NCBI GenBank assembly: GCA_016841445.1
Contig: JAENZD010000001.1
Span: forward strand, 992,001 to 1,056,000
Length of the DNA: 64,000 bases
Reading direction: 5' to 3'
From: Anaerolineaceae bacterium
GTDB taxonomy: Bacteria > Chloroflexota > Anaerolineae > Anaerolineales > Anaerolineaceae
Made by a program: the position numbers and the translations under genes. Below, piece by piece: positions 52,669 to 60,686 of the stretch. The notes beneath the pieces were generated by a model that saw only the letters and a list, made by a program, of their open reading frames with translations, made no database searches and was not told where the DNA came from. Every line of letters begins with the position of its first letter. Position 1 is the stretch's first letter.

Positions 52669-53052
52669 TCAGAATGGATATTCCTCCGCTTCTGAATCTT
52701 CTATTTCATTTTGATTATCGCTATCACCGAGTAGTAGGATATCCCGGGCGACGATTTCAACAGATTTGTGCTGAACACCTTTGTTATCCTCCCAGGAGCG
52801 GGATTGCAGTCGACCTTCTATATAGGCACGACTGCCTTTTTCAAGGTACTGTTTTGAGATTTCAGCCAGCGATCCCCAGGCAACAACGTTAAACCACTCT
52901 GTTTCCGTATGTTTCTCGCCATCAGCGCTTTTCCATGAACGGCTGCAGGCAATTGAGAAGTTCGCAACAGATTTACCGGTGGGTGTGAAACGCATCTCAG
53001 GATCTCTTCCCAGATAACCGATAACCATGACTTTGTTTAATCCGCGAGTCAT
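52669..53052 (-). CDS. ssb: Single-stranded DNA-binding protein
   Basis: SSB coats single-stranded DNA in replication and repair and recruits partners through its acidic C-terminus. The 127-residue protein has the OB fold: NKVMVIGYLGRDPEMRFTP, WFNVVAWGSLAEISKQYL and KGSRAYIEGRLQSRSWED. It ends DSEAEEYPF, matching the acidic tip with terminal Pro-Phe. The tail linker is very short compared with other SSBs. It lies between rpsF and rpsR in the classical order. Confidence 0.94.
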   Translation of the reverse strand: MTRGLNKVMVIGYLGRDPEMRFTPTGKSVANFSIACSRSWKSADGEKHTETEWFNVVAWGSLAEISKQYLEKGSRAYIEGRLQSRSWEDNKGVQHKSVEIVARDILLLGDSDNQNEIEDSEAEEYPF

Positions 53053-53081
53053 TTAACGCTCCCTTCAGTGATATTTATTAG

Positions 53082-53369
53082 CTATGCATCTTTCTTTGTG
53101 ATGATATATCGAAGCACTGGCTCAATATACTTCAAGCTTTGTTTGAGTTCAGTTACATATTCAGGGGTCAGTTCTACTTCCATGTAGACATAATAACCTT
53201 CTCTGAAATCATTGATCTCATAAGCAAGCGCTTTTGAACCCCACAGGTCGGTTTTGAGGATTTGACCCTCATTGTCGCTGATCAAAGACTTAACTCGATC
53301 AATGACACCAGCCGTGGTTTCTTCGTCCAAATCAGGTTGGACAACCAATATACATTCATATTGTCGCAT
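53082..53369 (-). CDS. rpsF: Ribosomal protein S6
   Basis: S6 (95 aa) pairs with S18 on the 30S platform. The start MRQYECILVVQPDLDEE, the central WGSKALAYEINDFREGYYV, and the tail with LKYIEPVLRYIITKKD match the family. The gene is first in the operon, behind a consensus promoter. The leader of about 115 bases is where S6:S18 autoregulatory RNA elements are found in other bacteria; I did not establish such a fold here. Confidence 0.94.
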   Translation of the reverse strand: MRQYECILVVQPDLDEETTAGVIDRVKSLISDNEGQILKTDLWGSKALAYEINDFREGYYVYMEVELTPEYVTELKQSLKYIEPVLRYIITKKDA

Positions 53370-53491
53370 TAGGATACTCCTTTCCTTGGGTTTGCTGTTC
53401 TTGACTATCGTGGATAGCTGATCAGCGGAAAGAAACCGGTATTAAATTTGGCTTCTTCTTGTGTTGTTATAAGTTTTCAACACAGCGAAGA

Positions 53492-53520
53492 AGTATACTC
53501 GAATAATTTCAACAGTGCAA
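53492..53520 (-). promoter_or_regulatory. Promoter of rpsF-ssb-rpsR
   Basis: On the minus strand, TTGCAC (53515-53520) and TATACT (53492-53497) are exactly 17 bases apart, about 115 bases before rpsF. Confidence 0.75.
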
Positions 53521-53529
53521 GTTGGTTTG

Positions 53530-53904
53530 TCAGTCCCGAACTTCTTTATCGATCAAAATTTGTGAAAGAATGAATGACACAACGCTGACGATAAGTGAGC
53601 CGAGCAGTGCTGACCAGAAGTTGTTGACCTTGAAACCGAGATTGAACCAGTTTTGGGTGATTTCTGATGCTAACCAGAAGGTGAGTGCATTGATCACAAA
53701 AATGAACAAGCCCAGTGTGAGCACGATAAAACCGCAAGAGACGACCTTCAGGATTGGCCGGATGATTGCGTTGACCAGACCTAATATCAGCGCCATAATG
53801 GCAAATGCCAGCCATCTGTCACCTGAAACGGTGATTCCGGGAACAACCAGCACAGCAATGTATAGAGAAGCCGCTGTAATTAACCACCTGAGAATGAGTT
53901 TCAT
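53530..53904 (-). CDS. Small four-helix membrane protein (phage holin family 4 / YvlD-like)
   Basis: The 124-residue product has four hydrophobic segments (ILRWLITAASLYIAVLVVPG, WLAFAIMALILGLVNAII, CGFIVLTLGLFIFVINAL, SALLGSLIVSVVSFILSQIL) and the loop PGITVSGDRWLAF. This is the pattern of the widespread YvlD / PF04020 family, which is named after phage holins but is usually a chromosomal envelope-stress protein. There are no phage genes nearby. It is codirectional with the ribosomal operon but ends before that operon's promoter. Confidence 0.8.
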   Translation of the reverse strand: MKLILRWLITAASLYIAVLVVPGITVSGDRWLAFAIMALILGLVNAIIRPILKVVSCGFIVLTLGLFIFVINALTFWLASEITQNWFNLGFKVNNFWSALLGSLIVSVVSFILSQILIDKEVRD

Positions 53905-54019
53905 TTCTTAAACCTTTCTCCATTTTTATCTATTAAATTATATTACCGAATTCTATTCCAAAAACACAACAGTGATTATTCAAATGTCTTATTCGCATGC
54001 GGAAAATTCATCACGGATA

Positions 54020-54061
54020 TGTAAAAATAAAGGAGCCAAAGGGTTTATCGATGGCTCCTTT
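54020..54061 (-). terminator. Terminator of the AraC-type regulator gene
   Basis: AAAGGAGCCA (54029-54038) pairs perfectly with TGGCTCCTTT (54052-54061). Read leftward it runs into TTTATTTTT. Confidence 0.78.
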
Positions 54062-54099
54062 ATTTATTTTTGTTAGTGTTCTGTTGTCAATTTAAAGCA

Positions 54100-55008
54100 T
54101 TATTTGAATTGTTCTCGGACGGGTAGGCCTTCGATATACCCACGCTCGCCAATCGGGGATAATTGGAATCTTGGACCATCTTCAGGTGCCCAATCCCAAC
54201 CAAAATGCTTTGGATTATAACGCTTAATGGCATCCCAGGTGGTGCTAATGGCTTCAGCGAAATCCTCATCTTCGAATGGTTCACTTTGAAAAACCATGTA
54301 TTTGCACGCTGGCAGTTCGATGATTTCAAAACCATCAGGAATTTCCCCGGAAAAATCGAGGGGAACTTCAACCCCCTGGCAATACTCTGACGTTCCTGGT
54401 TTACGAAACTTCTCGGGCAGCCAGACTCCGATTGATTCATTCATTGCACCTTGTATGCTCTCAAGTATGCCCCAAATATCACAGCCGACTTCTTCACAGT
54501 AAGCAAAATAATCTTTGGCCTTAAACCCTCTTTTAAGTATGAATTTTCGATCTGGTCTATTGATCACCTGCGTAAAGATCACGGTACTGTCCATTTTTTG
54601 ATTGCTCCTCTCTAAATATTGGTAGTAATGGCTGATGGGATAATAAGAGAACAGATTCAGGGGCGGGATCCGCTTCCGATATTGTTGAGGCGTTATCGCG
54701 AAAACCCTGGAAAAGGCTTTTGTAAAACCCTCATGGGATCCAAATGCGGATTCCAGTGCGATATCCAGCACACTCATATGAGTATCCCGCAGCATTTTGG
54801 CTGCTTCGGTTAACCTGACCCAGCGAAGGTACTCAAATGGCGTTTTCCCGATCAGTTCGGAAAAAGCCCGCAGCGCATGCCAGGGGGAGTAGTTTGCAGC
54901 CTTTGCCAGCGCCTCAAGGGTTATTTCATCCCGGTAATGCGTCAAAATATAATCCTGCATTCGCTGAACCGCGTTAATTTTTGCCCAGTTGTTCTCCGTC
55001 TCATTCAT
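54100..55008 (-). CDS. AraC-family transcriptional regulator with GyrI-like effector domain
   Basis: In this 302-residue protein the DNA-binding part comes first, with two helix-turn-helix units in residues 10-110 (ITLEALAKAANYSPWHALRAF, then ALESAFGSHEGFTKAFSRVF with PQQYRKR). A GyrI-like/SOUL-type ligand domain follows (about 150-300; ITQVINRPDRKFILKRG, GVEVPLDFSGEIPDGFEII, YMVFQSEPFEDEDFAEAI). This is the Rob/MarA-like class that senses small hydrophobic molecules or drugs. No target gene is adjacent, so it may regulate itself or distant genes. Confidence 0.87.
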   Translation of the reverse strand: MNETENNWAKINAVQRMQDYILTHYRDEITLEALAKAANYSPWHALRAFSELIGKTPFEYLRWVRLTEAAKMLRDTHMSVLDIALESAFGSHEGFTKAFSRVFAITPQQYRKRIPPLNLFSYYPISHYYQYLERSNQKMDSTVIFTQVINRPDRKFILKRGFKAKDYFAYCEEVGCDIWGILESIQGAMNESIGVWLPEKFRKPGTSEYCQGVEVPLDFSGEIPDGFEIIELPACKYMVFQSEPFEDEDFAEAISTTWDAIKRYNPKHFGWDWAPEDGPRFQLSPIGERGYIEGLPVREQFK

Positions 55009-55468
55009 CAGAAATATTCTACTATCCCATATTTATAAATTCTTGACCTGGATTGCTAAGGTGCATCGCACAATTACTTGGCATGTCAAGAAAAATGGCA
55101 ATTTATGGATGCCAGATCATTGTATTACAATTTCTGTCCTTCCTTCTTCAGGATTGTGCTGCCAGAAAAATCAAAGAAGCTTATTAAGACACATCAAAAA
55201 AGTTTGATCTATAATTTTGGGTTAATGCATATCTGTTTGTCGTAAAGACTAAAGTTAAATGCTAATGGACCCATTTTTAAACCGGGGAGATTGCATTCAT
55301 AAGCCTTGACTAAATAAAGCAACTTGATTGGATTAGCTATACACAATGGGTGGAAAATAGTATTAAGGAACCTAAGTTATCCATAAAAAGGGGCTGCTTA
55401 AAATTCAAGGAATGAAAATATTCATTTAAAACATATTGGCTCTTCATGTGCTAATATTGTGAATAGTT
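55009..55468. other. Intergenic stretch with no recognised gene
   Basis: The region between the AraC-type gene and the deoxyribosyltransferase-like gene contains only short frames without ribosome sites or homology that I recognise. The right end lies downstream of the leftward gene at 55469; the left end should hold the AraC gene promoter. I see no RNA gene or clear repeat. Confidence 0.4.
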
Positions 55469-56221
55469 TTATAAGGTGCCGTTATATCTCAACCTTTTGA
55501 TAATCTCATTTAGCTCTTTTGTGGAGAGTAATTGGTAAAAATTACTCCCAAGACTAAGCCTTGCCGCACGATAGACCATCTCTTGATATTCAGAGGGGTA
55601 CGGGGATGGTATAGCAATAACCGCTTCCAACCCTGATATGACTTGCCCGGCAATTTCATCTATGCTCGCCTGCAATGTGCTCATTTCAAATCTCATCAAG
55701 TCCTTAAGCGTTTCTTTTGTCTCGAAATCCTGCCGTTCTTTTGATAGCAGTTCTCCCCAAATTTTAAACGAGTGAACCTGGATTTCTACCGTTCGAGGCC
55801 AGTTCTTAACCATTGAATTGTAGGGTCCACAAGTGCCAATGAATACAACCTGCCGAAAGTCGCAGCGAAGAATGACAGCTGGTTTCCCAAGAAATTTTGC
55901 CATTGCAAATTCCATCACGGTCCCCGAATCCAGTTCAGGGCCGTCAAAGCGCCCAAGCAGAATATCCGCCTTCATTACCTCCAGAAGGTCTGTATTCCTA
56001 ATATGTGCTTCAATATCAGCCCTATTCAATTCTTGCACTTCGCGAGACTGCGGTAGGAAAAGTTGAAATTTCCCATTGGATAATCGCCAAACAGCTTCTT
56101 TGAGAAGAACATTCGTAGCTAACTCATCTTGGGTGAAGAGCCCTCCAGCTGAATAAATAGTGAAAGGTCCAGTTGTACTCTTCTGTGCTGGATTTGATTT
56201 TTCCGGTTTATATATGGACAT
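55469..56221 (-). CDS. Nucleoside 2-deoxyribosyltransferase-like protein
   Basis: The 250-residue product has the Rossmann-like start FTIYSAGGLFTQDELATN, and ADILLGRFDGPELDSGTVME followed by FAMAKFLGKPAVILRCDFR. In nucleoside deoxyribosyltransferases the DGxxxDSGTxxE stretch forms the active site with a catalytic Glu. These enzymes exchange bases on deoxynucleosides or hydrolyse them. The extra C-terminal half (about residues 150-250) is helical and not shared with classical NDT. AAGGAG precedes the ATG. It stands alone, and a defence or salvage role cannot be told from context. Confidence 0.68.
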   Translation of the reverse strand: MSIYKPEKSNPAQKSTTGPFTIYSAGGLFTQDELATNVLLKEAVWRLSNGKFQLFLPQSREVQELNRADIEAHIRNTDLLEVMKADILLGRFDGPELDSGTVMEFAMAKFLGKPAVILRCDFRQVVFIGTCGPYNSMVKNWPRTVEIQVHSFKIWGELLSKERQDFETKETLKDLMRFEMSTLQASIDEIAGQVISGLEAVIAIPSPYPSEYQEMVYRAARLSLGSNFYQLLSTKELNEIIKRLRYNGTL

Positions 56222-56562
56222 TTTTACTCCTTAATTAAAATTGAACATTTCACAATGGACCTATTGGAAAATTAGAAAGTGACCTTTCGTTTTCTGCCTT
56301 TATGAATGTTTTTTGTTTTTGTGTGAAGTAAGTGTTTTGTGGGGTGGGTTGTTGCACTAATGAGAGTCTGGGCTAAAAAATGTCGGTGTTTAGCCTCACC
56401 TAGTTTGCAGCTTTTCTAATTTTCCAATAACAACATCCTATGGTAAGAATTACCTGAAGTAGTTTCTCTTCTAATTTTACAGATGAAGAATTTAGCAATG
56501 CTATTGTAAGTATCAATAAGTGATTATTGTTGGAAATTATAATTCATGAATATTATACTCAG
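56222..56562. other. Intergenic stretch with no recognised gene
   Basis: About 340 bases between the deoxyribosyltransferase-like gene start and tRNA-Arg. No coding frame, clear promoter or repeat was recognised. Part of it must carry the promoter of the leftward gene at 56221 and the 3' trailer of the tRNA. No terminator hairpin for the tRNA is evident. Confidence 0.4.
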
Positions 56563-56636
56563 CGCCCCTGACAGGACTCGAACCTGTAACCGTTGGATTA
56601 GAAGTCCAGTGCTCTGTCCAATTGAGCTACAGGGGC
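56563..56636 (-). tRNA. tRNA-Arg (anticodon TCT)
   Basis: The minus strand folds as a 74-base tRNA: acceptor GCCCCTG with CAGGGGC, D arm TAGCTCAATTGGACAGAGC, anticodon loop CTTCTAA, T arm ACAGGTTCGAGTCCTGT, and discriminator G73. It reads AGA/AGG codons. CCA is not encoded. Confidence 0.95.
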
Positions 56637-56648
56637 GTAATTTGGTTC

Positions 56649-56657
56649 TTTATTATA
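56649..56657 (-). promoter_or_regulatory. Probable promoter of tRNA-Arg
   Basis: TATAAT on the minus strand at 56652-56657 is preceded by TGT (extended -10) and lies about 16 bases upstream of the tRNA. The -35 region is weak. Confidence 0.5.
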
Positions 56658-56666
56658 ACACTTTCA

Positions 56667-57098
56667 TTAATCTAAAACAGGTCGAATTCCCTTATAAACT
56701 CGCACACCTGATAATGTCCGGAGGATAGTAGACGCCGGACGATTTAAAATCTCCCCTAATTCTTCAGGTGTCGTGGGGCGGTTACCATTGGATAATAAAA
56801 TCCTGAAAACCGAATCAACAAGAGCCATGTTTTTACTCACAAACCCCTCTTGTTTTGCACAATGTGTAATCAAAACATGGAGCAAGCCATCGACCCGGGT
56901 GATTTCTGCTGTTTTTGGATCAACCCAATCGATCATTTCATCGTTTTCGATATCTTCGAACATTGTCTTATGTTCGTCGCATAAAAAATCTCTGAGGTAA
57001 ACACGCCAATCACGGTCATGCTTCTGCCACCAATCAAAATCGATTTTAAAGGGAGAGGTCAATTGTGGTTTGATCAGACTTCTTCGCTTTGAATCCAT
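56667..57098 (-). CDS. Conserved hypothetical protein with winged-helix-like C-terminus
   Basis: I do not recognise this 143-residue protein. The N-terminal half is charged with several Trp (FDWWQKHDRDWRVYLRDFL, CDEHKTMFEDIENDEMIDW). The C-terminal 60 residues look like a winged helix: MALVDSVFRILLSNGNRPTT, PEELGEILNRPASTILRTL, then GVRVYKGIRPVLD. It follows the 527-residue gene by 12 bases and has its own GGAGA site, so the two are one operon. A DNA- or RNA-associated role is a guess based on the helix pattern. The length and composition are those of a real gene. Confidence 0.6.
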   Translation of the reverse strand: MDSKRRSLIKPQLTSPFKIDFDWWQKHDRDWRVYLRDFLCDEHKTMFEDIENDEMIDWVDPKTAEITRVDGLLHVLITHCAKQEGFVSKNMALVDSVFRILLSNGNRPTTPEELGEILNRPASTILRTLSGVRVYKGIRPVLD

Positions 57099-57110
57099 TT
57101 GCTAATTCTC

Positions 57111-58694
57111 CTAAGCTCCATTGCTCAAACGAAAATAAAGGTCTCCCACTGCAGTAAAATCAGGGTTTGATAACAACGTGCTGAAGACTGCATCCGGTGG
57201 ACAGCGGCGGACACAGTTAATCGCTGAGTAAAGCTCAACGGCATGCACCTGCCCCTGGGGATTTAACTTCGCTAACTCTCTCATGGTGTTGATCAAAACG
57301 ATTTTGAATGGCAGGGGATTGTTCGCACGTTTGATCCAAAGCTCGTCCAGGGCATCTACAGCAGGCACGGCGATTGACATTCGCTCATTAAAGTCTGCAG
57401 TGATTGTCTGCTTTAATAAGGCAAAGACAACGCCGCCGTCTGCGCCGATCAGGAGAGTCCTGATCCATTCCCGATTTGAACGTTTTTTCTTGGGTTCGAT
57501 CAGTACCTCGCCTGGTTTTTTCCCTCGACGGATGTTGATAATACTGCCAGGCATCAATTCAAGTTCTTCATACCAATCACGGAGTCCATAAACATAGTCA
57601 TATGGGCGTACAACCCAAGCAGAGATCTCATTTTTGTCAGGGTCGATAAGTTTGAATTTTACTCGGGGGGTTTCCAAAGAGGTTGGAAAGAATGGCCGAG
57701 TGTAGGTGGTTAGGGGGAGGCTGCCCACACGCCAATGAGGGTAATTCAAAACAACAGAAACCTCATTCCCGGGAATTTTGCGCATAAAACCGGGTTCGTC
57801 TTCAATCAGCTCATCATCGATTGTCTGCTCTACCCTGAGCATATCCTCTGTCAATATAGAACGATCAAATTCGATGGGTGAATACTTCAAGGCAATCGGC
57901 TTCTCTCGGACATTCTCCGGTTCCAGGCGATTCAGGAACCACTGCAGGACTCCACTGGGACCAACCTCATCAAATCGTGGATCTTCCTGTAAAGCATAAT
58001 TTAGCGAGAATTGAACCAATTCTTCAGGGTCATCGGTTTTAACATCGACCTCTTTGAGCAGGGATTCAACCTCCATGGGTCCGCCCTCGTGCATATCAAG
58101 GACTGCTTCAGCCAGGTTAAGATGACCCACATTGATGTCAATCAAGAGCGATTTCGGGAACCACTTGCCACCCATGCGAACGATATCTTTATTCTCTTCA
58201 AGTTTTGTCTCTAATTTATTTGTTATTTCAGCGCCAAAGCTATCGATTATTTCTTTTTCTTCATCATCCCCTGTATCTTCAGATAATGTTGTCACTTCGT
58301 TCAATGCGTGATTTTCCAGATTTGCGGCAAATTGACGAGTCCGCCCATTTTCAAGATCGACTGTAATGACCTTTAAGGTGGGAAACTCGGGATTCTTTCC
58401 ATCCCGGACATCTTTAACCTCACCGCTGACCCAATTCAGTGCTGGAAATTGAATTTTCTCACCTGGAGTAAATTCTGATTTCGGCAGATAGATATCCCCG
58501 TTTTTTTGCTGTTTTTCCTGCAATTTTAATTTTTCAGATTGAATTCGTTCCGAAATGAGTGCTTCGGCTAATTCTGAAGATGTTAAGGGCGTTTCCTTTT
58601 CAAGTAGAAACGTATATAAAAATTCGATATCCGTTTGATCAATTTCCAGGGATTTCCAGTATGATTCGCTTAATTCGATTTCCACAAAAACCAT
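57111..58694 (-). CDS. Conserved hypothetical protein, multidomain, with helix-turn-helix-like ends
   Basis: This 527-residue protein is not one I can name. It starts with a helical region containing TDIEFLYTFLLEKETPLTSS, then a beta domain (about 65-125; FTPGEKIQFPALNWVSGEVK). An acidic linker and a helix region follow (MRMGGKWFPKSLL-like sequence near 170). A second beta domain lies near 285-410, with SVVLNYPHWRVGSLPL and GLRDWYEELELMPGSIINI. The end is helical and resembles HARE-type winged helices (VHAVELYSAINCVRRCPPDA then VFSTLLSNPDFTAVGDLYF). It is cotranscribed with the 143-residue protein. No catalytic motif was seen. A structural or nucleic-acid-binding role is only inference. Confidence 0.62.
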   Translation of the reverse strand: MVFVEIELSESYWKSLEIDQTDIEFLYTFLLEKETPLTSSELAEALISERIQSEKLKLQEKQQKNGDIYLPKSEFTPGEKIQFPALNWVSGEVKDVRDGKNPEFPTLKVITVDLENGRTRQFAANLENHALNEVTTLSEDTGDDEEKEIIDSFGAEITNKLETKLEENKDIVRMGGKWFPKSLLIDINVGHLNLAEAVLDMHEGGPMEVESLLKEVDVKTDDPEELVQFSLNYALQEDPRFDEVGPSGVLQWFLNRLEPENVREKPIALKYSPIEFDRSILTEDMLRVEQTIDDELIEDEPGFMRKIPGNEVSVVLNYPHWRVGSLPLTTYTRPFFPTSLETPRVKFKLIDPDKNEISAWVVRPYDYVYGLRDWYEELELMPGSIINIRRGKKPGEVLIEPKKKRSNREWIRTLLIGADGGVVFALLKQTITADFNERMSIAVPAVDALDELWIKRANNPLPFKIVLINTMRELAKLNPQGQVHAVELYSAINCVRRCPPDAVFSTLLSNPDFTAVGDLYFRLSNGA

Positions 58695-58807
58695 TTACTC
58701 GCCTCAATAGATTTTTTATTATGATGAATATAACTGATAGCGACTAATGATTATACCCTACTTATGAAATTTCAATATAAAACCAAAAATCAATAAAATA
58801 TTTTCGT

Positions 58808-58816
58808 TGGTATAAT
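58808..58816 (+). promoter_or_regulatory. Extended -10 promoter of the degV-like gene
   Basis: TGG-TATAAT at 58808-58816 forms an extended -10, with the expected start about 30 bases before the ATG at 58851. The -35 match is weak, as is usual for this type. Confidence 0.5.
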
Positions 58817-58850
58817 TTACTGAAAATTTGAATAAATAGAGCGAAAGTTA

Positions 58851-59684
58851 ATGATTAATATTCTTACTGATTCAACGGCAGATATCCCAAAAGAATTTCT
58901 CAAAGCCTACCAGATAGACACAATCCCGATGTATGTTCAAGTTGATGGGAAGATCTATAAAGACAGAGAGGATATCGATGCTGAAATGTTATTTGAAAAA
59001 GTGGAAAAAACCGGGCAGTTCCCAACCACATCGGCGCCATCACCGGACGATTTCCGGAAATTCTTTGACAGGGAATCGCCATCAATCTATATCGGTGTTT
59101 CAAGTAAGCTCTCATCAACATTTCAAAATGCGCAAAACGCTGCCAACGAGTTAAAACGGGCACCTGTTGATTTAATTGATTCTTTGAGTTTCTCTACAGG
59201 GTATGGACAGGTTGTTCTTCAGGCTGCGGCGTGGCGTAATGAAGGGTTGGGGTTTCAAGAATTAGGTCTGCGTATTCGTGATTTGATCGGACGAACCAGA
59301 GGGATTTTTATCCTGGATACGCTGAATTATCTTTATCATGGCGGTCGTTGTTCTGCAGTTGAGCATTTTGTCACAAGTATTTTAAATATTCATCCATTCC
59401 TGAATATCAGGCAAAATGGCACGCTCGGCGTTTTACAGAAAGTTAGAGGATCAAGAATTAAGGCAATTGAAGCTTTATGGAACTACTTCAGGAGTCAAAT
59501 CGACCAGGTTGAATTAAAGCGGATCTTCCTGATGCATATTGACTGCGATGATGAAATTGAATATTTAATAAAAAAGATCAGATCGCTGGAAAAACAAGTC
59601 GAAATAGAGTTAGGGGAAGTCGGATGTGCTTTAGCTTCTCACTCAGGACGAAAACCACTTGGTATCGCCTATTTCGTAAAATGA
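58851..59684 (+). CDS. DegV-family fatty-acid-binding protein
   Basis: DegV proteins bind a fatty acid between two domains; some (FakB) present it to the fatty-acid kinase FakA for membrane lipid synthesis. The 277-residue protein has the family start INILTDSTADIPKE, the Thr/Ser site TTSAPSPDDF, SSKLSSTFQNA near residue 85, and YHGGRCSAVEHF in the second domain. The ATG is weakly supported by a GAAAG sequence. No fakA gene is near. The dgkA gene that follows is also linked to lipids. Confidence 0.88.
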   Translation: MINILTDSTADIPKEFLKAYQIDTIPMYVQVDGKIYKDREDIDAEMLFEKVEKTGQFPTTSAPSPDDFRKFFDRESPSIYIGVSSKLSSTFQNAQNAANELKRAPVDLIDSLSFSTGYGQVVLQAAAWRNEGLGFQELGLRIRDLIGRTRGIFILDTLNYLYHGGRCSAVEHFVTSILNIHPFLNIRQNGTLGVLQKVRGSRIKAIEALWNYFRSQIDQVELKRIFLMHIDCDDEIEYLIKKIRSLEKQVEIELGEVGCALASHSGRKPLGIAYFVK

Positions 59685-59746
59685 ATTTCTGAAAATCATG
59701 AATTTGGAATCAAGAAGCGAATATCAATAAAAAGATTGGAATTTTA

Positions 59747-60142
59747 ATGAAAGATAATTTCATAACTTCAAGAATACAGAGTTTTAGGAATGCCATTGTA
59801 GGTTGGTGGCATGTTATTCGCACTCAAAAGAATGCTTGGATCCATGCAACGGCGACTTTTCTGGTGATCTTGATGGCCATTTGGCTCCAGCTATCGATGC
59901 GAGATGTCGCGGTTTTGATCATAACCATTGCAGTTGTGTGGACAGCTGAATTTTTAAATACAGCATTGGAAATCGTTGTGGATTTGGCAAGTCCTGAGAC
60001 TCATCCATTGGCAAAAGTAGGGAAAGATGTTGGCGCTGCCAGTGTTCTAATTGCTGCCGGATCTGCCGTGGTAGTTGGGATCTTAATCATGGGACCCTCA
60101 TTACTTGAAAAAATAAGAACTATCGTCCGATTGTTTAGCTAA
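59747..60142 (+). CDS. dgkA: Diacylglycerol kinase/undecaprenol kinase (DgkA family)
   Basis: The 131-residue membrane protein has three helices (about residues 32-48, 52-72 and 95-120) and the family signature TAEFLNTALEIVVDL with the catalytic Glu, plus KVGKDVGAASVLIAA. In Gram-positive bacteria this family phosphorylates undecaprenol for cell-wall recycling, and in proteobacteria diacylglycerol. The tandem location after degV suggests a membrane-lipid unit. The ribosome site is weak. Confidence 0.88.
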   Translation: MKDNFITSRIQSFRNAIVGWWHVIRTQKNAWIHATATFLVILMAIWLQLSMRDVAVLIITIAVVWTAEFLNTALEIVVDLASPETHPLAKVGKDVGAASVLIAAGSAVVVGILIMGPSLLEKIRTIVRLFS

Positions 60143-60222
60143 GCGTTTTGTGAATATTAATATAAAAAATATAATATTGGTCTAATATTTTATATAATGT
60201 TAATAGATTAATCTCACACTTG

Positions 60223-60231
60223 TGTTATACT
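60223..60231 (+). promoter_or_regulatory. Extended -10 promoter of trxA
   Basis: TGT-TATACT at 60223-60231 is an extended -10 located about 35 bases before the start of the thioredoxin gene. No good -35 is visible. Confidence 0.48.
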
Positions 60232-60264
60232 GCTTATGTCAAATTTTAATTGAGGAGAAAAGAT

Positions 60265-60621
60265 ATGGTAAGTGAACCAATTCAAGTTACAGATGCTGCT
60301 TTTGAAAAAACAGTGTTGGAATCATCAATTCCAGTTATTGTCGATTTTTGGGCCCCCTGGTGTGGACCCTGCAAAATGGTTGCCCCGATCTTAGACAGGA
60401 TCGCGAAAGAGTATGCCGGACAACTGATCGTTGCCAAGGTGAATACTGATGAAAATGCAGAATGGGCAATGAAATACGGCGTACAGGGTATCCCTACCAT
60501 GCTGCTAATATTTGATGGAAAAATCATCAACCGGCAGGTTGGTGCTTTACCAGAACCTATGCTGCGTGAAATTATTGAGCAGTTTATTGAGATTACGAAA
60601 TCCGAGGAAAAAGAAGGTTAG
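60265..60621 (+). CDS. trxA: Thioredoxin
   Basis: Thioredoxin reduces disulfides in cytosolic proteins. The 118-residue protein has the active site FWAPWCGPCKM with Cys33 and Cys36, the buried Asp in VIVDF, and the cis-Pro in GIPTMLL. The ATG at 60265 is preferred to the TTG at 60250 because GAGGAG (60252-60257) lies seven bases upstream of it. A terminator follows. There is no thioredoxin reductase gene next to it. Confidence 0.94.
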   Translation: MVSEPIQVTDAAFEKTVLESSIPVIVDFWAPWCGPCKMVAPILDRIAKEYAGQLIVAKVNTDENAEWAMKYGVQGIPTMLLIFDGKIINRQVGALPEPMLREIIEQFIEITKSEEKEG

Positions 60622-60651
60622 TATCCCTGTTATTATTAATACGTTAACTTC

Positions 60652-60678
60652 AAAAAGGCGCACCAAATGCGCCTTTTT
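60652..60678. terminator. Bidirectional terminator between trxA and murA
   Basis: AAAAAGGCGCA (60652-60662) pairs perfectly with TGCGCCTTTTT (60668-60678). Flanking A and T runs allow termination of both convergent genes. Confidence 0.88.
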
Positions 60679-60686
60679 GTGTTTTA

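Noticed and set aside
53530-53904. Phage holin suggesting a prophage
   Set aside because: The protein belongs to the YvlD-like family named after holins but widespread on chromosomes; no integrase, lysin or structural phage gene is near.
56546-56728. A 60-residue plus-strand frame beginning MNIILSAPDRTRTC
   Set aside because: It runs antisense through tRNA-Arg. The phrase DRTRTCNRWIRSP is the well-known spurious translation of tRNA complements.
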